A stretch of DNA of 64,000 bases from CAZUAQ01 sp964618455 (GCA_964618455.1 CAZUAQ010000013.1:58509-122508), one strand, 5' to 3'; shown: positions 34,912 through 44,894, numbered from the stretch's first letter. Notes: generated by a model from the letters alone, not told the origin. Made by a program: numbers and translations.

Positions 34912-37272
34912 ATGAACGAAGCAGGTGTCAGGAGGAACCGCAGGTCGATCGCGTTGATGCTGGCGTTCGCGGCGCTGAGTGGCGTCTGGACGCCGAGCTT
35001 CGGCCAGGCCCCGGGACCGGGTGTCTCACCCGAGGGGCTGCTGGTTCGGTCGTTGGAGATCCGCGGCCTCGAGCGGATCGATGAAGCTTACGTGCGCAAC
35101 CAGATCCGGACGCGACCCGGGGAGCCGTTTTCCGGAACGCAGTTTGACGCGGATATCGGCCGACTCTTTCGCACTGGTCGCTTTCGGGACGTGGTGACCG
35201 AACGGCTCGACGTGGTGGATGGCATGGTCGAGATCGTGCTGACGATCTTCGAAAAGCCGCAGGTGGAATCGATCGCGTTCGAAGGACTGGAAGAGTTCAA
35301 GCCGAAGGATCTTCTGGAAGTGCTCACATTCGGGCAGGGGGATCCGCTGGACTCGTTCGATATTCGCCAGGGGCGCGAGGCCATCGAGCGGCTGTACAAG
35401 GAGCGGGGTTTCGCGTTCGTCGAAGTGACGGTGGACGAGGAGGCGCTCGACGCACAGCGTGTCGTCTATCGCATCATCGAAAACCAGAAGGTACGGATCA
35501 AGAAGGTGGAGTTCGAGGGGAACACCAACATTCCCGACGGCGAGCTGCGCGGTCTGATCGAGACGAAGGCATACGTGCCGATCTTTGTGACGGGTGACTT
35601 CGATCCGGATCGCGCGGCGCGGGACGCGACGGTGATCCAGCGTCATTACTACGACCGGGGCTACCTGGATGCGCAGGTGGGGTACGTGGACGAATTCGTG
35701 GACGTGGCGCGGGAACGGCTCGTGGTCACGTTCCGGGTTCTGGAAGGGACGCGATACACGATCGGCGAGATGCGTGTCGAGGGCGAAGCGGTCTTCACCG
35801 AGGAGGACATTCTGAGCGGCCTGGAGTTGCGACCGGGGGAATTTCTCATCCAGAGCCGGCTGAACCGGGATGTCAAGACGATCGAGGATCTGTATGGATC
35901 GAATGGTTACGTGGACGTCCAGGTCGATGCGGATTGGGTCTTCTCCGAGGAGCCGGGCGAGGTCACGCTGCTGTTGACGATCACCGAGGGCGAGCAGTAC
36001 CAGATCGGCTGGATCGAGGTAGACGGGAACACGTTCACTCAGGAGAAGTGCGTTCGCCGCGAGCTTCGCTTTTATCCCGAAGAGATCTTTGACACGACGA
36101 AGCTGCGCGCGGCGGAACGGCGCCTGCGGGGCATTCAGCTCTTCAGGGATCCGGTGACGATTCAGCCGGGCGAGGAGACGGATCCCGGCGTGCGCGAGGT
36201 GCTCGTCCGCGTGACGGAGAACGAGCGGACCAACCAGTTCATCGCCGGTGCGGGTTTCGGCAGTGACAATGGCCTGTTGGGGCAGATCGTGCTGGAGAAC
36301 ACGAACTTCGACCTGTTCGATGCGCCGCGAAGCTGGGAGGAATTCTTCCGCGGGCGCTCGTTCCGCGGGGCCGGGCAGACGATGCGGATTCAGCTCGAGC
36401 CGGGGACGGAGGTTACGCGCTTCCGGATCGATTTCCGCGAGCCGTACCTGATGGACAAGCCGATCGGCTTCAATACCAGCGCATATCTTTTCGCGCGCGG
36501 GCGGGACGGCTATGACGAAGAACGCGCCGGCGGCATGGTCAGCTTCGACAAGCGGTTCGAGGATGGGCTGCTGGAGGGCTGGACGGGTGAGATCGCGATG
36601 CGGTCCGAGCTCGTGAGTGTCGACGATGTCGACTCTTTCGTGGCGCGGGACATCAAGGATGTCGAGGGCGACAACTTCCTGAGTTCGGTGAAGGGGTCGC
36701 TGGTGCGCGATACGACGGACAGCCCGTTTGATCCGACCGAGGGGTACCGTCTGAACATGTCGTATGAGCAGTTCTTCGGGGATACCTCGCACGCGGAGAT
36801 CAACGCCGGATACGTGCGTCACTGGACGGTGGCGATCGACGAGAAGGATCGTCATTCGGTGGTGTCGGCGCGGATTCGCGGCGGTCAGATCATCGGGGAT
36901 GCCCCGGTGTTCGAGCGGTTCTACGCGGGCGGGATCAGCTCGATGCGCGGCTTCGACTACCGGGGGATCAGCCCGCGCGACGGTCTGCGCAACAACCGGG
37001 TCGGTGGCGACCTCCTGCTGCTGACCGGGGCAGAGTATTCCTTCCCGCTTGTGGCCAAGACGGTGCGTGGCGTGTTCTTCGTGGACATGGGCACGGTGGA
37101 GCCGGAGTTCGGGATTTCGAGCTGGCGGGCGTCGGTGGGTGGCGGCATTCGCCTGACACTCGACATCTTCGGGACGGTGCCGATGGAGTTCGACCTGGCG
37201 TACCCGATCGCCAAGGACGACGAGGATGATATCCGCGTCTTCAGCTTCACGATCGGCCTGCCCTTCTTCTGA
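34912..37272 (+). CDS. bamA: BamA outer-membrane protein assembly factor
   Basis: About 786 residues from ATG 34912, which has GAGGA 11 bases upstream and opens a signal peptide (RRSIALMLAFAALSG). ATG 34888 is an alternative. Five POTRA repeats run to about residue 450 (VRSLEIRGLERIDEAYVRNQ starts the first; KVEFEGNTNIPDGEL the third; WIEVDGNTFTQEKCVRRELR the fifth). The C-terminal beta-barrel carries the conserved GGISSMRGFDYRGISPRD strand. It inserts barrel proteins into the outer membrane. Planctomycetes are diderm, so a BamA is expected. Confidence 0.95.
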   Translation: MNEAGVRRNRRSIALMLAFAALSGVWTPSFGQAPGPGVSPEGLLVRSLEIRGLERIDEAYVRNQIRTRPGEPFSGTQFDADIGRLFRTGRFRDVVTERLDVVDGMVEIVLTIFEKPQVESIAFEGLEEFKPKDLLEVLTFGQGDPLDSFDIRQGREAIERLYKERGFAFVEVTVDEEALDAQRVVYRIIENQKVRIKKVEFEGNTNIPDGELRGLIETKAYVPIFVTGDFDPDRAARDATVIQRHYYDRGYLDAQVGYVDEFVDVARERLVVTFRVLEGTRYTIGEMRVEGEAVFTEEDILSGLELRPGEFLIQSRLNRDVKTIEDLYGSNGYVDVQVDADWVFSEEPGEVTLLLTITEGEQYQIGWIEVDGNTFTQEKCVRRELRFYPEEIFDTTKLRAAERRLRGIQLFRDPVTIQPGEETDPGVREVLVRVTENERTNQFIAGAGFGSDNGLLGQIVLENTNFDLFDAPRSWEEFFRGRSFRGAGQTMRIQLEPGTEVTRFRIDFREPYLMDKPIGFNTSAYLFARGRDGYDEERAGGMVSFDKRFEDGLLEGWTGEIAMRSELVSVDDVDSFVARDIKDVEGDNFLSSVKGSLVRDTTDSPFDPTEGYRLNMSYEQFFGDTSHAEINAGYVRHWTVAIDEKDRHSVVSARIRGGQIIGDAPVFERFYAGGISSMRGFDYRGISPRDGLRNNRVGGDLLLLTGAEYSFPLVAKTVRGVFFVDMGTVEPEFGISSWRASVGGGIRLTLDIFGTVPMEFDLAYPIAKDDEDDIRVFSFTIGLPFF

Positions 37273-37321
37273 TCGGGCGTTATCGAGTTTCTTTTGTTAC
37301 CGCAGGATCAAGCCCACGGCT

Positions 37322-37939
37322 TCAGGCGCCGCTGTGCATGCGCGCGTCGGCGGGTTGCTGCGCGATGAGTTCCGCCTCGCGGTCGAGCATGAAGTCCCAG
37401 CGTGCGTCGAGGCCGGGGGCGTCGGGAAGGTCGCGGGCGAGTTCGATGAAGACGCGGTAATGACCGGCCTCGGAGGCAAAGAGCTCGCGGTAGAGCCGGG
37501 CCAGTTCGGCGTCCTCGGCACTCCCGGCCAGGAGGGCGAAACGTTCCGAGGAGCGGGCCTCGATCAACGCGCTGATCATCAGGCGGTCCATGATTTCGAG
37601 CGGGCCTTCGCCGCGGCGGACGAGCTGCTGGAGGCCGGCGGCGTAGGTGTTGCGGTGGGTCTGTTCGAGCGCGCCGCCACGGGCGTTCAGCAGGCGGACG
37701 ACGGTGGCGAGGTGCTCGACTTCGTCGCGGGCGATGGCGGTAAGAATCTGGTGCCAGTGCTCGGGGGCGACGGGGCGCGGCCAGCGGGTGAGCAGGTCGA
37801 GGGCGTTGACCGCCGCTTTACGCTCGAGATGGGCATGGTCGTTCAGCAGTTCGCGCGGGTGTGCGAGGACGCGCGAGGCCCATCCGTCCGGCGTACGGTG
37901 CTTTAGGGGCAGATCGTCGAGCGTCAGATTCCCAGACAT
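37322..37939 (-). CDS. miaE: MiaE-like tRNA hydroxylase (diiron)
   Basis: 205 residues. A four-helix diiron protein with ferritin-like motifs HLERKAAVNAL, ARDEVEHLATV, ALIEARSSERF and ASEAGHYRVF, spaced as in MiaE. The family hydroxylates the isopentenyl side chain of ms2i6A37 in tRNA. No miaA or miaB is adjacent. The ATG at 37939 starts MSGNLTLDDL. It is convergent with bamA. Confidence 0.85.
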   Translation of the reverse strand: MSGNLTLDDLPLKHRTPDGWASRVLAHPRELLNDHAHLERKAAVNALDLLTRWPRPVAPEHWHQILTAIARDEVEHLATVVRLLNARGGALEQTHRNTYAAGLQQLVRRGEGPLEIMDRLMISALIEARSSERFALLAGSAEDAELARLYRELFASEAGHYRVFIELARDLPDAPGLDARWDFMLDREAELIAQQPADARMHSGA

Positions 37940-38022
37940 GCAGGCATTGTAACGTACAGACTGGAAATCTGCCGTACTGAAGATTCAATCCTCTTGCCGG
38001 CGGATCACATGGAGGCCTGAAC

Positions 38023-38075
38023 GTGTGTGAGAAGCGCTTCCCGAGAAAGGGACAGTCCCTCCGCTTCTCACACAC
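38023..38075. repeat. Long perfect inverted repeat (possible REP/MITE-like element)
   Basis: Arms GTGTGTGAGAAGCG (38023-38036) and CGCTTCTCACACAC (38062-38075) pair perfectly around a 25-base centre, which itself can fold (GGGACAGTCCC). It sits between the 5' end of miaE (start at 37939) and the 3' end of the lipoprotein gene, both minus strand, so it could terminate the lipoprotein transcript, but there is no T tract. Confidence 0.6.
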
Positions 38076-38105
38076 ACTCGGAAAGCACCCCGCCGCGATG
38101 CGAAG

Positions 38106-39095
38106 TCATCGCCCGTCGTGGCGGGTCATGTCGAGGATAATCGTTTCGTCCTCGTCGATGATGGACACGATCGTGAAGATGTACACCTGTCCGGAGAGGC
38201 CGCGCACGTCCATACGCGTGCCGACGGGGAGGTCTTTCTCCTTCACTTCGGTATCGCCGACATGGATCTCGATATCGGCGTCGATAGGACCATCGTCGGT
38301 GTCCTTGAGATGCACGCGGATGCCGTCCTGCAGATTGACGCGCTTGGGATAGAGCGGGTTGTCGCGGCTGAGAGTGATGCGCGTGACGCGACGCAAGCCG
38401 CCGGGGGCTTTCTCGATGCCGGGCTGCGGCGAGACGGTCTGGACGGGGGGCGATGACCTGATCGGCTCCGGCTGCACGGGTTCGGATTGCACGGGCGGAG
38501 GCGGGGGCGTGTCCTGGACGATCGGTTCGGGTGGAGGTTCCTGGGCGACGGGTTCGGGCATGGCCGGTGTGTTGATGTTCAGGCGACGGGCAAGCTGAAG
38601 CGCCCCGGGATGGCTGGCGTCGAATTTGAGGGCTTCGCGGACGAGATTCTCGGCCTGCGAGCGATTTCCCTTATCGAAGGCGTCGCGGGCGCCGTCGGTG
38701 AGCCGGTTCGCCTGGGCGATGCGCTGGTTGACGGGGTCCTTGAGCTTCATCGCATTGGGATGGGCGGGCATGAAGGCGAAGACCCGGTCGAGTTCGTCGG
38801 CGGCGTCGGTGACCCGGTTCATTTTCCAGAACTGCTCGGCGCGGGCGTAGTGCTGGTCGGCGGCGCGTGCTTCCGCCTGATCGAGGGCGTTGAGGTACTG
38901 CTGGTTGCCGGGCTCTTCGGCGATGGCCCGGCGAAAGGAGACCGCCGCGTCGTCGTATTGCCCGTCGGCCATGAACCGTTTGCCCTGCTCGTACGCACCG
39001 GAGCCGGAGCATCCGAGCGTCAGGGCGCAGGCCGAGAGAGTCAGGAGGAGACAACCGAAGAATTTCCGCAGGTGCATGGGGCGTATGTTTCGCAT
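38106..39095 (-). CDS. TPR-containing lipoprotein
   Basis: 329 residues. ATG 39095 with a signal peptide ending in a lipobox (LSACALTLGC), so lipid-anchored. Residues 35-200 hold TPR-like helices (QGKRFMADGQYDDAAVSFRR; ARAEQFWKMNRVTDAADELD). A Pro/Gln-rich hinge (PEPVAQEPPPEPIVQDTPPP) leads to a C-terminal domain of about 100 residues with RITLSRDNPLYPKRVN and an acidic VGTRMDVRGLSG. The C-terminal domain is unrecognised. A start at 39077 is also possible. Confidence 0.7.
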   Translation of the reverse strand: MRNIRPMHLRKFFGCLLLTLSACALTLGCSGSGAYEQGKRFMADGQYDDAAVSFRRAIAEEPGNQQYLNALDQAEARAADQHYARAEQFWKMNRVTDAADELDRVFAFMPAHPNAMKLKDPVNQRIAQANRLTDGARDAFDKGNRSQAENLVREALKFDASHPGALQLARRLNINTPAMPEPVAQEPPPEPIVQDTPPPPPVQSEPVQPEPIRSSPPVQTVSPQPGIEKAPGGLRRVTRITLSRDNPLYPKRVNLQDGIRVHLKDTDDGPIDADIEIHVGDTEVKEKDLPVGTRMDVRGLSGQVYIFTIVSIIDEDETIILDMTRHDGR

Positions 39096-39147
39096 GATCG
39101 CCCCATGATACCGCGACGGCGCGTGTGAGGGAAAGGTGTCGGTCCGC

Positions 39148-40746
39148 TCAGCCGTCGGTTTCCGAAAGCAATTCGGGGGAGACGCGATCGCGGGCCTGCT
39201 CGCGGATCCGCTGCTTCTGGGCGTCGGCGCTGCGGGAGAAGAAGTACCGCGTCCCGAAGTTGGCGGCGAGCCCGAGCATGATGCCGAGGACGCCCAGATG
39301 GTAGACACCGTAGCAGACGATTCCGGCACAGACGGCGGCGATGACCGCCGAGGCGAACCAACTGAAGATGACCCAGATGGTTCGGGCCATCTTGAGATCG
39401 GCATCGCCGCGCTGAAGGATGCGGTCGGCGGCCCCGGTGGCGATGACGGCGGCGAAGGCGACGTAGGTCGTGGAGACCGGCCAGCCGAAGCTGGAGGCGG
39501 TAGCGATGACGCTGGCCGCCACGCCGAGAATGACACAGGCGCGCAGCGGGTCGTAGTGCATCTTTTTGCCCTTGTCGGTGACGCTCGGTGGCGGGGCGAG
39601 CGAGGGCTCCTTGCCACGCAGGCGGACGAGTACGCGGGCCAGTCGGATGCACCACTGCGGAGCGTAAAGCGCGACGTGATGCGTCATGCTTCCGGTGTTG
39701 ACTTCGGCGCGGGTGACGCGCTGGGCGTTGCGCGTGGTCATGCCGAGCAGCAGGAGGAAACCGCAGCCAGGCAGCCAGTACCAGCCGATGTCGACTTCCG
39801 TCGCAATGGCGATCCCCCCGTGGCGGTGAGAAATCAGGTAGAGGGCGGAGATGCCGGGCGACGCGCAGTTGGCGAGATCATTCTGGCCGAACGCGAATCC
39901 CATGCAGATCATGCCGATGACGGCGATCACGGGAAAGAGCAGCGCCGCCGCCTTATGCTTCCAGATGTACAAAAGAGCGTGGATCAGAATGGCGTAGCCA
40001 GTCCAAAGCAGGAGAATGACCAGAGGAGGCCCCGCCTCTTGCGTCATCCAGTCGTGCAGGACGCTGACGGCTTCGACGTTCTTCATGCCTTTGACGAACA
40101 TGAAATAAGTCAGCCCCGCCAAGAGGCCGCCCGCGGTCCATCCCCCGTGAAACTTGAGCGTCTTTAAATCAGAGGTCCGGTCCCCGATGGCCCCGCGCAT
40201 GGCGCGTTGAATGAGGAAGCCGGCGAACCCGCTGATAAGGATGGACATGATGATGGCCAGGACGACAGTCCCGGCATTTTCCCAATTGACGACCCCGGCA
40301 CCGCCGAGGGCAAACGAAGCCCCGAGCAGTTCAAAGACGAGGCACGCTGTGGTGCTGACGGGCATGCCGAAGGCGGAATAGCTGTAGAGCAGGACGGTGT
40401 CGACGATGTAAACGGAAATGTAAATGGCGACGGCTTTCTCGAGTTGGCCCGAAAACTGCGCGGGATCGAAGATGCCCTTGCGGGTGGTTTCGATGACGCT
40501 GCTGGAGACGGCGGCGCCGAGGACCACGCCGATGCCCGCCACCCAGACGGCGGTGCGGCGGGAGAGAATGCGAGCCCCGAAGACGGCATTGACGAGATTG
40601 GCGGCGTCGTTGCGGCCGACCTCGACCGTATCCCAGATAAGCATGCTGACGGCCAGAAATGTGGCGATCAGCAGGAACCAGGTCATACTCCCGAAGTTCC
40701 ACATGGGGACGGCATCGGCGGCCTGAGCAAGCATCATGAAATCCAT
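39148..40746 (-). CDS. pit: PiT-family inorganic phosphate transporter
   Basis: 532 residues with about 12 membrane segments and the duplicated PiT signature: VGRNDAANLVNAVFG near the N-terminus and GQNDLANCASPGI in the second half. It imports phosphate with protons or sodium. The usual DUF47 (PhoU-like) partner precedes it on the same strand by 36 bases. The large central loop differs in length from E. coli Pit. It is the only phosphate importer in the window, which also holds a polyphosphate-type module 22 kb away. Confidence 0.92.
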   Translation of the reverse strand: MDFMMLAQAADAVPMWNFGSMTWFLLIATFLAVSMLIWDTVEVGRNDAANLVNAVFGARILSRRTAVWVAGIGVVLGAAVSSSVIETTRKGIFDPAQFSGQLEKAVAIYISVYIVDTVLLYSYSAFGMPVSTTACLVFELLGASFALGGAGVVNWENAGTVVLAIIMSILISGFAGFLIQRAMRGAIGDRTSDLKTLKFHGGWTAGGLLAGLTYFMFVKGMKNVEAVSVLHDWMTQEAGPPLVILLLWTGYAILIHALLYIWKHKAAALLFPVIAVIGMICMGFAFGQNDLANCASPGISALYLISHRHGGIAIATEVDIGWYWLPGCGFLLLLGMTTRNAQRVTRAEVNTGSMTHHVALYAPQWCIRLARVLVRLRGKEPSLAPPPSVTDKGKKMHYDPLRACVILGVAASVIATASSFGWPVSTTYVAFAAVIATGAADRILQRGDADLKMARTIWVIFSWFASAVIAAVCAGIVCYGVYHLGVLGIMLGLAANFGTRYFFSRSADAQKQRIREQARDRVSPELLSETDG

Positions 40747-40782
40747 AGAGACAACTTCCTCACGAGTGGCGATTGCGTATCC

Positions 40783-41454
40783 TTACTTCACGAGCATTCT
40801 GCGGAGTCGCTCACCGGTCTTGTCCGCATTGTTGGCCAGCTTCCCGAGTTCACGAAAAGCGTGAGACCAGAGGAAAATATCCGTGGCCCGGAGTTCGTCC
40901 TCGAGGGCGAACAGCTTCTGAGCCAGGACATATTGCGTCTTGTCGGCTTCCCATTCCGCGCGGTCGGCGTAGGCCACGAGTTCGAGGATCTCCCGGGCGC
41001 GGGGACCGCCGTTGAAATCCTGTTCAGTCAGTTCGGCGACCTGGTCGGTGCATTTGAAGAGGCTGTTGCACACCTTGAGGACCTTGCGGACGTAGTCGAG
41101 CACGTCCCCGGCGATGCTGTCGGGCATGACCAGCCGCTTGATGGTGATTACGGCGGCGACATCCTCGACGGCGTCGGCCATACCGTCCTGCAGTTTCAGG
41201 TAAGCGAGCAGGTCACCCCTGAAGATGGGCAGGAAGAAACTCTTGGGGATGCACCGGCGGATCTCGTCCTTGACCTTGTCAGCATCGTGTTCGAGCTTGA
41301 AGACCTGTTCGGTGACGGCTTGAAGGCCGTCATAATCCCCTTGGCGGAGAAACGTAAACAGGGGTTCGACGAGGTCGACGCACTCCTTGACCTTCGCCAT
41401 GTGCTGGGACAGGGGCCCGAACGGGGATTCTTCGAATTGCCGTACAATGTCCAT
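40783..41454 (-). CDS. DUF47 family, PhoU-like regulator of the PiT transporter
   Basis: 223 residues. Helical PhoU-like fold with metal-site type motifs (EHDADKVKDEIR; YADRAEWEADK). DUF47 proteins sit next to pit genes and modulate transport. ATG 41454 has GGAG 8 bases upstream; a TTG at 41481 would extend it by 9 residues. It lies 36 bases upstream of pit, so it is transcribed first. Confidence 0.9.
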   Translation of the reverse strand: MDIVRQFEESPFGPLSQHMAKVKECVDLVEPLFTFLRQGDYDGLQAVTEQVFKLEHDADKVKDEIRRCIPKSFFLPIFRGDLLAYLKLQDGMADAVEDVAAVITIKRLVMPDSIAGDVLDYVRKVLKVCNSLFKCTDQVAELTEQDFNGGPRAREILELVAYADRAEWEADKTQYVLAQKLFALEDELRATDIFLWSHAFRELGKLANNADKTGERLRRMLVK

Positions 41455-41707
41455 CAACGACTCCGATGCCGTATCTACCAAATGGGGGGACAGTCTAACC
41501 TGTTGCCGTTCGGGGCGTGAGAGGTCGGAAGATGGGATCGGGGACTTTGCAGAAAATTAACAATCCAGGGGCGTCCCGGCGTCGCGGCGGGTGCCTGAGC
41601 TGATCTAAGCCTCTGCGATGAAAGGGTTTGAACGGGCGGCGCGACGGGCCTACCATCCCCAATGGTGGTCGGGTACAACCGGGAGAGGGCACAGCAAAGG
41701 TCAACGC

Positions 41708-43765
41708 ATGAGCGAATTTGAGATTCAAAGCGCATATTCCCCGGCCGGCGATCAGCCAGAGGCGATCGCCAAGTTGGAGCGCGGTTTCCGAGCAGGGCGG
41801 CAGGCGCAATGCCTGCTCGGCGTGACGGGTTCGGGGAAGACGTTCACGATGGCGCACGTGATCCAGCGGCTCGCCCGCCCGACGCTGGTGATCAGCCACA
41901 ACAAAACGCTGGCGGCCCAGTTGTACGAGGAGTTCAGTGATCTGCTGCCGGAGAATGCCGTCGAGTACTTCGTCAGCTATTACGACTACTACCAGCCCGA
42001 AGCGTACATCCCGCAGCGCGACATCTACATCGAGAAGGACGCCTCGCGCAACGACGATCTCGACCGGTTGAGGCTGAGCGCAACGAGTTCGCTGGTCTCG
42101 CGGCGGGACGTGGTCATCGTGGCCAGCGTGTCGAGCATCTTCGGCCTGGGCTCGCCGGAAGACTTCAAGCGGAGCGTGGTGACGTTGCGCGTGGGCGAAC
42201 AGCTCGAGCGGAACGATCTGCTCAAGCGGCTGGTCGAGTTGCAGTACGAGCGGAACGACGTGGATTTCCGCCGCGGCAAGTTCCGTGTACGGGGCGATGT
42301 GGTCGAGGTGCATCCGGCGGACGAGGAATTCGCCTACCGGATTGAGTTTTTCGGGGACGACCTCGATCGCATCGACATCATCGATCCGCTGACGAGCGAG
42401 ACGCTGGCGAGCCAGGAGTCGATCTTCATCTTCCCGGCGGTGCATTACGTCATGCCGGAAGATCGTGTGGAGGCGGCGGTCAAGAGCATCCAGGAGGAAC
42501 TGGAACTGCGGCTGCAGCAGTTGCGCCGTCTGGGCAAGCTGCTGGAAGCGCAGCGGCTGGCGGCGCGGACGCGTTACGACCTGGAGATGATCCAGGAGGT
42601 CGGCTACTGCAGTGGGATCGAGAACTACGCCCGCCATCTCAACGGCGCGGCGCCGGGCACCAAGCCGTTCACGCTGCTGGACTATTTCCCGAACGACTAC
42701 CTGATGATCATCGACGAGTCGCACGTGACGGTGCCGCAGGTGCGGGCGATGTATGCCGGGGACCGCAGCCGCAAGGAAGTGCTGGTCGAGCATGGCTTCC
42801 GGTTGCCGTCGTGCCTGGACAACCGCCCGCTGAAGTACGAAGAATTCGAACAGATGTGGAACCAGGTGCTCTTCGTGAGCGCGACACCGGCGCCGTACGA
42901 GTTGGAGAAATGCGGCGGCGAGGTCGTGGAGCAGATCATTCGCCCGACGGGCCTGGTGGATCCGGTGATCGAAGTCCAGCCCGCGCGGGGCCAGGTGCCG
43001 GATCTGCTGAACCGCATCGCCGAGCGCGTGGCGGTGGGCGAGCGGGTCCTGGTGACCACGCTGACCAAGCGACTGGCGGAGGATCTCTCGGCGTTCATCG
43101 AGCAGAAGGGTTTCCGCGTGAAGTATTTGCACAGCGAGATCGACACGCTGGAGCGCGTGGAGATCCTGACGGACCTGCGCAAGGGCGAGTTTGATGTGCT
43201 CGTAGGCGTGAACCTGCTCCGCGAGGGGCTGGACCTGCCGGAGGTCTCGCTGGTGGCGATCATGGACGCGGACAAGGAAGGATTCCTTCGGAGCGAGACG
43301 TCGCTGATCCAGACAATCGGCCGGACGGCGCGCAACGTCAACGCCCTGGTCATCCTGTACGCCGACAAGGTGACACCGAGCATGCAGCGGGCGATGGACG
43401 AGACCGAGCGCCGCCGTGAGATCCAGTTGAAGTACAACGAGGAGCACAAGATCAAGCCGGAGACGATCCGCAAGGCGATCCGGGACAGCCTGTCGCAGGA
43501 GATTTCGGCGCGGCGCGTGGCGCGGGAGGCGGTGCGTTCCAACGAGGAGGAGTACGATCGCGATGAGTTGATCGCGATGATCGAAAAGGAGATGTTGGAG
43601 GCGGCGGAGCAGCTGGACTTCGAGAAGGCGGCGATGCTGCGCGACCGGTTGAAGGAATTGCAGGACGCGCCGACGCTGACCGCCGCGGAGGCGGAGGAGC
43701 AGGCCTCGAAAGGGACCGGCAATCGCAGGAACGGCTCGGCCCGCAAGCGGTCGCGGTCGCGCTGA
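41708..43765 (+). CDS. uvrB: UvrB, excinuclease ABC subunit B
   Basis: 685 residues. It verifies damage and opens DNA during nucleotide excision repair. Walker A GVTGSGKTFT (38-47), the beta-hairpin region YYDYYQPEAYIPQRDIYIEK, helicase motifs IIDESHVTVPQ and TIGRTARN, and a C-terminal UVR helix pair (EKEMLEAAEQLDFEKAAMLR). The ATG at 41708 is used because the protein starts MSEFEIQSAYSPAGDQPEAI, as in homologs. An in-frame start at 41618 is not needed. Confidence 0.97.
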   Translation: MSEFEIQSAYSPAGDQPEAIAKLERGFRAGRQAQCLLGVTGSGKTFTMAHVIQRLARPTLVISHNKTLAAQLYEEFSDLLPENAVEYFVSYYDYYQPEAYIPQRDIYIEKDASRNDDLDRLRLSATSSLVSRRDVVIVASVSSIFGLGSPEDFKRSVVTLRVGEQLERNDLLKRLVELQYERNDVDFRRGKFRVRGDVVEVHPADEEFAYRIEFFGDDLDRIDIIDPLTSETLASQESIFIFPAVHYVMPEDRVEAAVKSIQEELELRLQQLRRLGKLLEAQRLAARTRYDLEMIQEVGYCSGIENYARHLNGAAPGTKPFTLLDYFPNDYLMIIDESHVTVPQVRAMYAGDRSRKEVLVEHGFRLPSCLDNRPLKYEEFEQMWNQVLFVSATPAPYELEKCGGEVVEQIIRPTGLVDPVIEVQPARGQVPDLLNRIAERVAVGERVLVTTLTKRLAEDLSAFIEQKGFRVKYLHSEIDTLERVEILTDLRKGEFDVLVGVNLLREGLDLPEVSLVAIMDADKEGFLRSETSLIQTIGRTARNVNALVILYADKVTPSMQRAMDETERRREIQLKYNEEHKIKPETIRKAIRDSLSQEISARRVAREAVRSNEEEYDRDELIAMIEKEMLEAAEQLDFEKAAMLRDRLKELQDAPTLTAAEAEEQASKGTGNRRNGSARKRSRSR

Positions 43766-43781
43766 GCACAGGAGCCCGGTG

Positions 43782-44216
43782 ATGGCGCGAGGCAAGTACG
43801 ATGTGCCGCTGGACGAGGAGAAGCGGATCTACCTGGCGGGGCTGGAGCAGTTCAACCAGGGCGATTTCTTCGAAGCGCATGAAGTCTGGGAGGATGCGTG
43901 GAACGGGACGTCGGGCCGGCGGAGCGAGTTCTATCGCGGGCTGATCCAAATGGCGGTGACGTTCGAGCACTACCGCCGGTTGAACGGCCTGGGCGTGCGG
44001 AAGGTGTTCGCATCGGCAAAGGAGTTGTGGGCGGACCTGCCGGACGTGTACATGGGGTTGAACTTGCGAGCGTTCGAGGCGCGGATGGAGGAAGCCTTGA
44101 AGGAAGTCCTGCAGGGCAATGCTGGTGATCCGGTCACGCTGGACGGATCGGTGTTTTTCGAGTTGACGTGGGCGTACGATCCATTTGAGGATCCGCGTGA
44201 GGAGGCCGGTGAATGA
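43782..44216 (+). CDS. DUF309 protein
   Basis: 144 residues matching the DUF309 pattern FNQGDFFEAHEVWEDAWNG then RSEFYRGLIQMAVTFEHYRR, a small helical protein of unknown biochemical role. AGGAG lies upstream of the ATG at 43782. It begins 16 bases after uvrB and overlaps the next gene's start by 4 bases, so co-transcription with both is likely. Confidence 0.9.
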   Translation: MARGKYDVPLDEEKRIYLAGLEQFNQGDFFEAHEVWEDAWNGTSGRRSEFYRGLIQMAVTFEHYRRLNGLGVRKVFASAKELWADLPDVYMGLNLRAFEARMEEALKEVLQGNAGDPVTLDGSVFFELTWAYDPFEDPREEAGE

Positions 44217-44878
44217 GTGAACCGAATCAAGAGATGGACAGGACGGCACCCTCGACGGAGGAGGCATCGGCGGCACAGGTTTCGCCCGCCGCGAAGCGCG
44301 CACGGGCCATCCGCACCGGACTGATCGCCGTAGTCGCCATCGTGGCGGTCGTGCTGGTCATCAAGTACACGCGGCACCACATCTTCCCCAAGCGCTTCGC
44401 CGTGGTGGAGGAAGGGAAGATTTATCGTTCCGGCGAACTGGAACGCGGTCCGATGGAGCGGGTGGTCGACGAGCACGAGATCAGAACCATCCTGACCTTG
44501 TTGACGGACTTACCCGACGCACGCGAACAGCAGATCGAGCGTGAAGTGGCGGAGCGCGAAGGGATCGAGATCATTCGGATTCCGATGCCGGGGGATGGCT
44601 GCGCGGAGTACGACGACATCCGCCGAGCGGCGTCGATTCTTGCGGACGAATCGAAGTGGCCGATTCTCGTGCACTGTGCCGCCGGCGTTCACCGGACGGG
44701 GGTCTCGGTGGCGACGTACCGGATCATGTACCAGGGGTGGGACTTCGATCGGGCGATGCAGGAAGCGATCGATCGCGGGTACCGCGCGCACTCGGCGCCG
44801 GCCATGATGGAACATATGCGCGACTTTTACGAGACGCGGTTGAAGCCGGAACTGGAGACCGCCCCGAGCGAACCGTAA
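44213..44878 (+). CDS. Membrane-anchored dual-specificity-type phosphatase
   Basis: 221 residues. N-terminal cytoplasmic stretch (1-35), one membrane segment (about 36-52), then a cysteine phosphatase domain with YRSGELERG, an acidic loop (PMPGDGCAEYDD) and the signature HCAAGVHRTG (Cys155, Arg161). Family members remove phosphate from Ser/Thr/Tyr or phospholipids. ATGA overlap with DUF309 gives translation coupling. Membrane placement suggests a lipid or membrane-protein substrate, but this is inference. Confidence 0.85.
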   Translation: MSEPNQEMDRTAPSTEEASAAQVSPAAKRARAIRTGLIAVVAIVAVVLVIKYTRHHIFPKRFAVVEEGKIYRSGELERGPMERVVDEHEIRTILTLLTDLPDAREQQIEREVAEREGIEIIRIPMPGDGCAEYDDIRRAASILADESKWPILVHCAAGVHRTGVSVATYRIMYQGWDFDRAMQEAIDRGYRAHSAPAMMEHMRDFYETRLKPELETAPSEP

Positions 44879-44894
44879 GCTCCGGTACGGGCCG

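Noticed and set aside
35026..36855. Minus-strand frame of 609 codons opposite bamA
   Set aside because: Antisense shadow of the BamA gene, without any recognisable domain.
41495..43795. Long minus-strand frame of 766 codons opposite uvrB
   Set aside because: It mirrors the uvrB codons in a GC-rich genome, shows Arg/His/Leu-rich composition and no family motifs.
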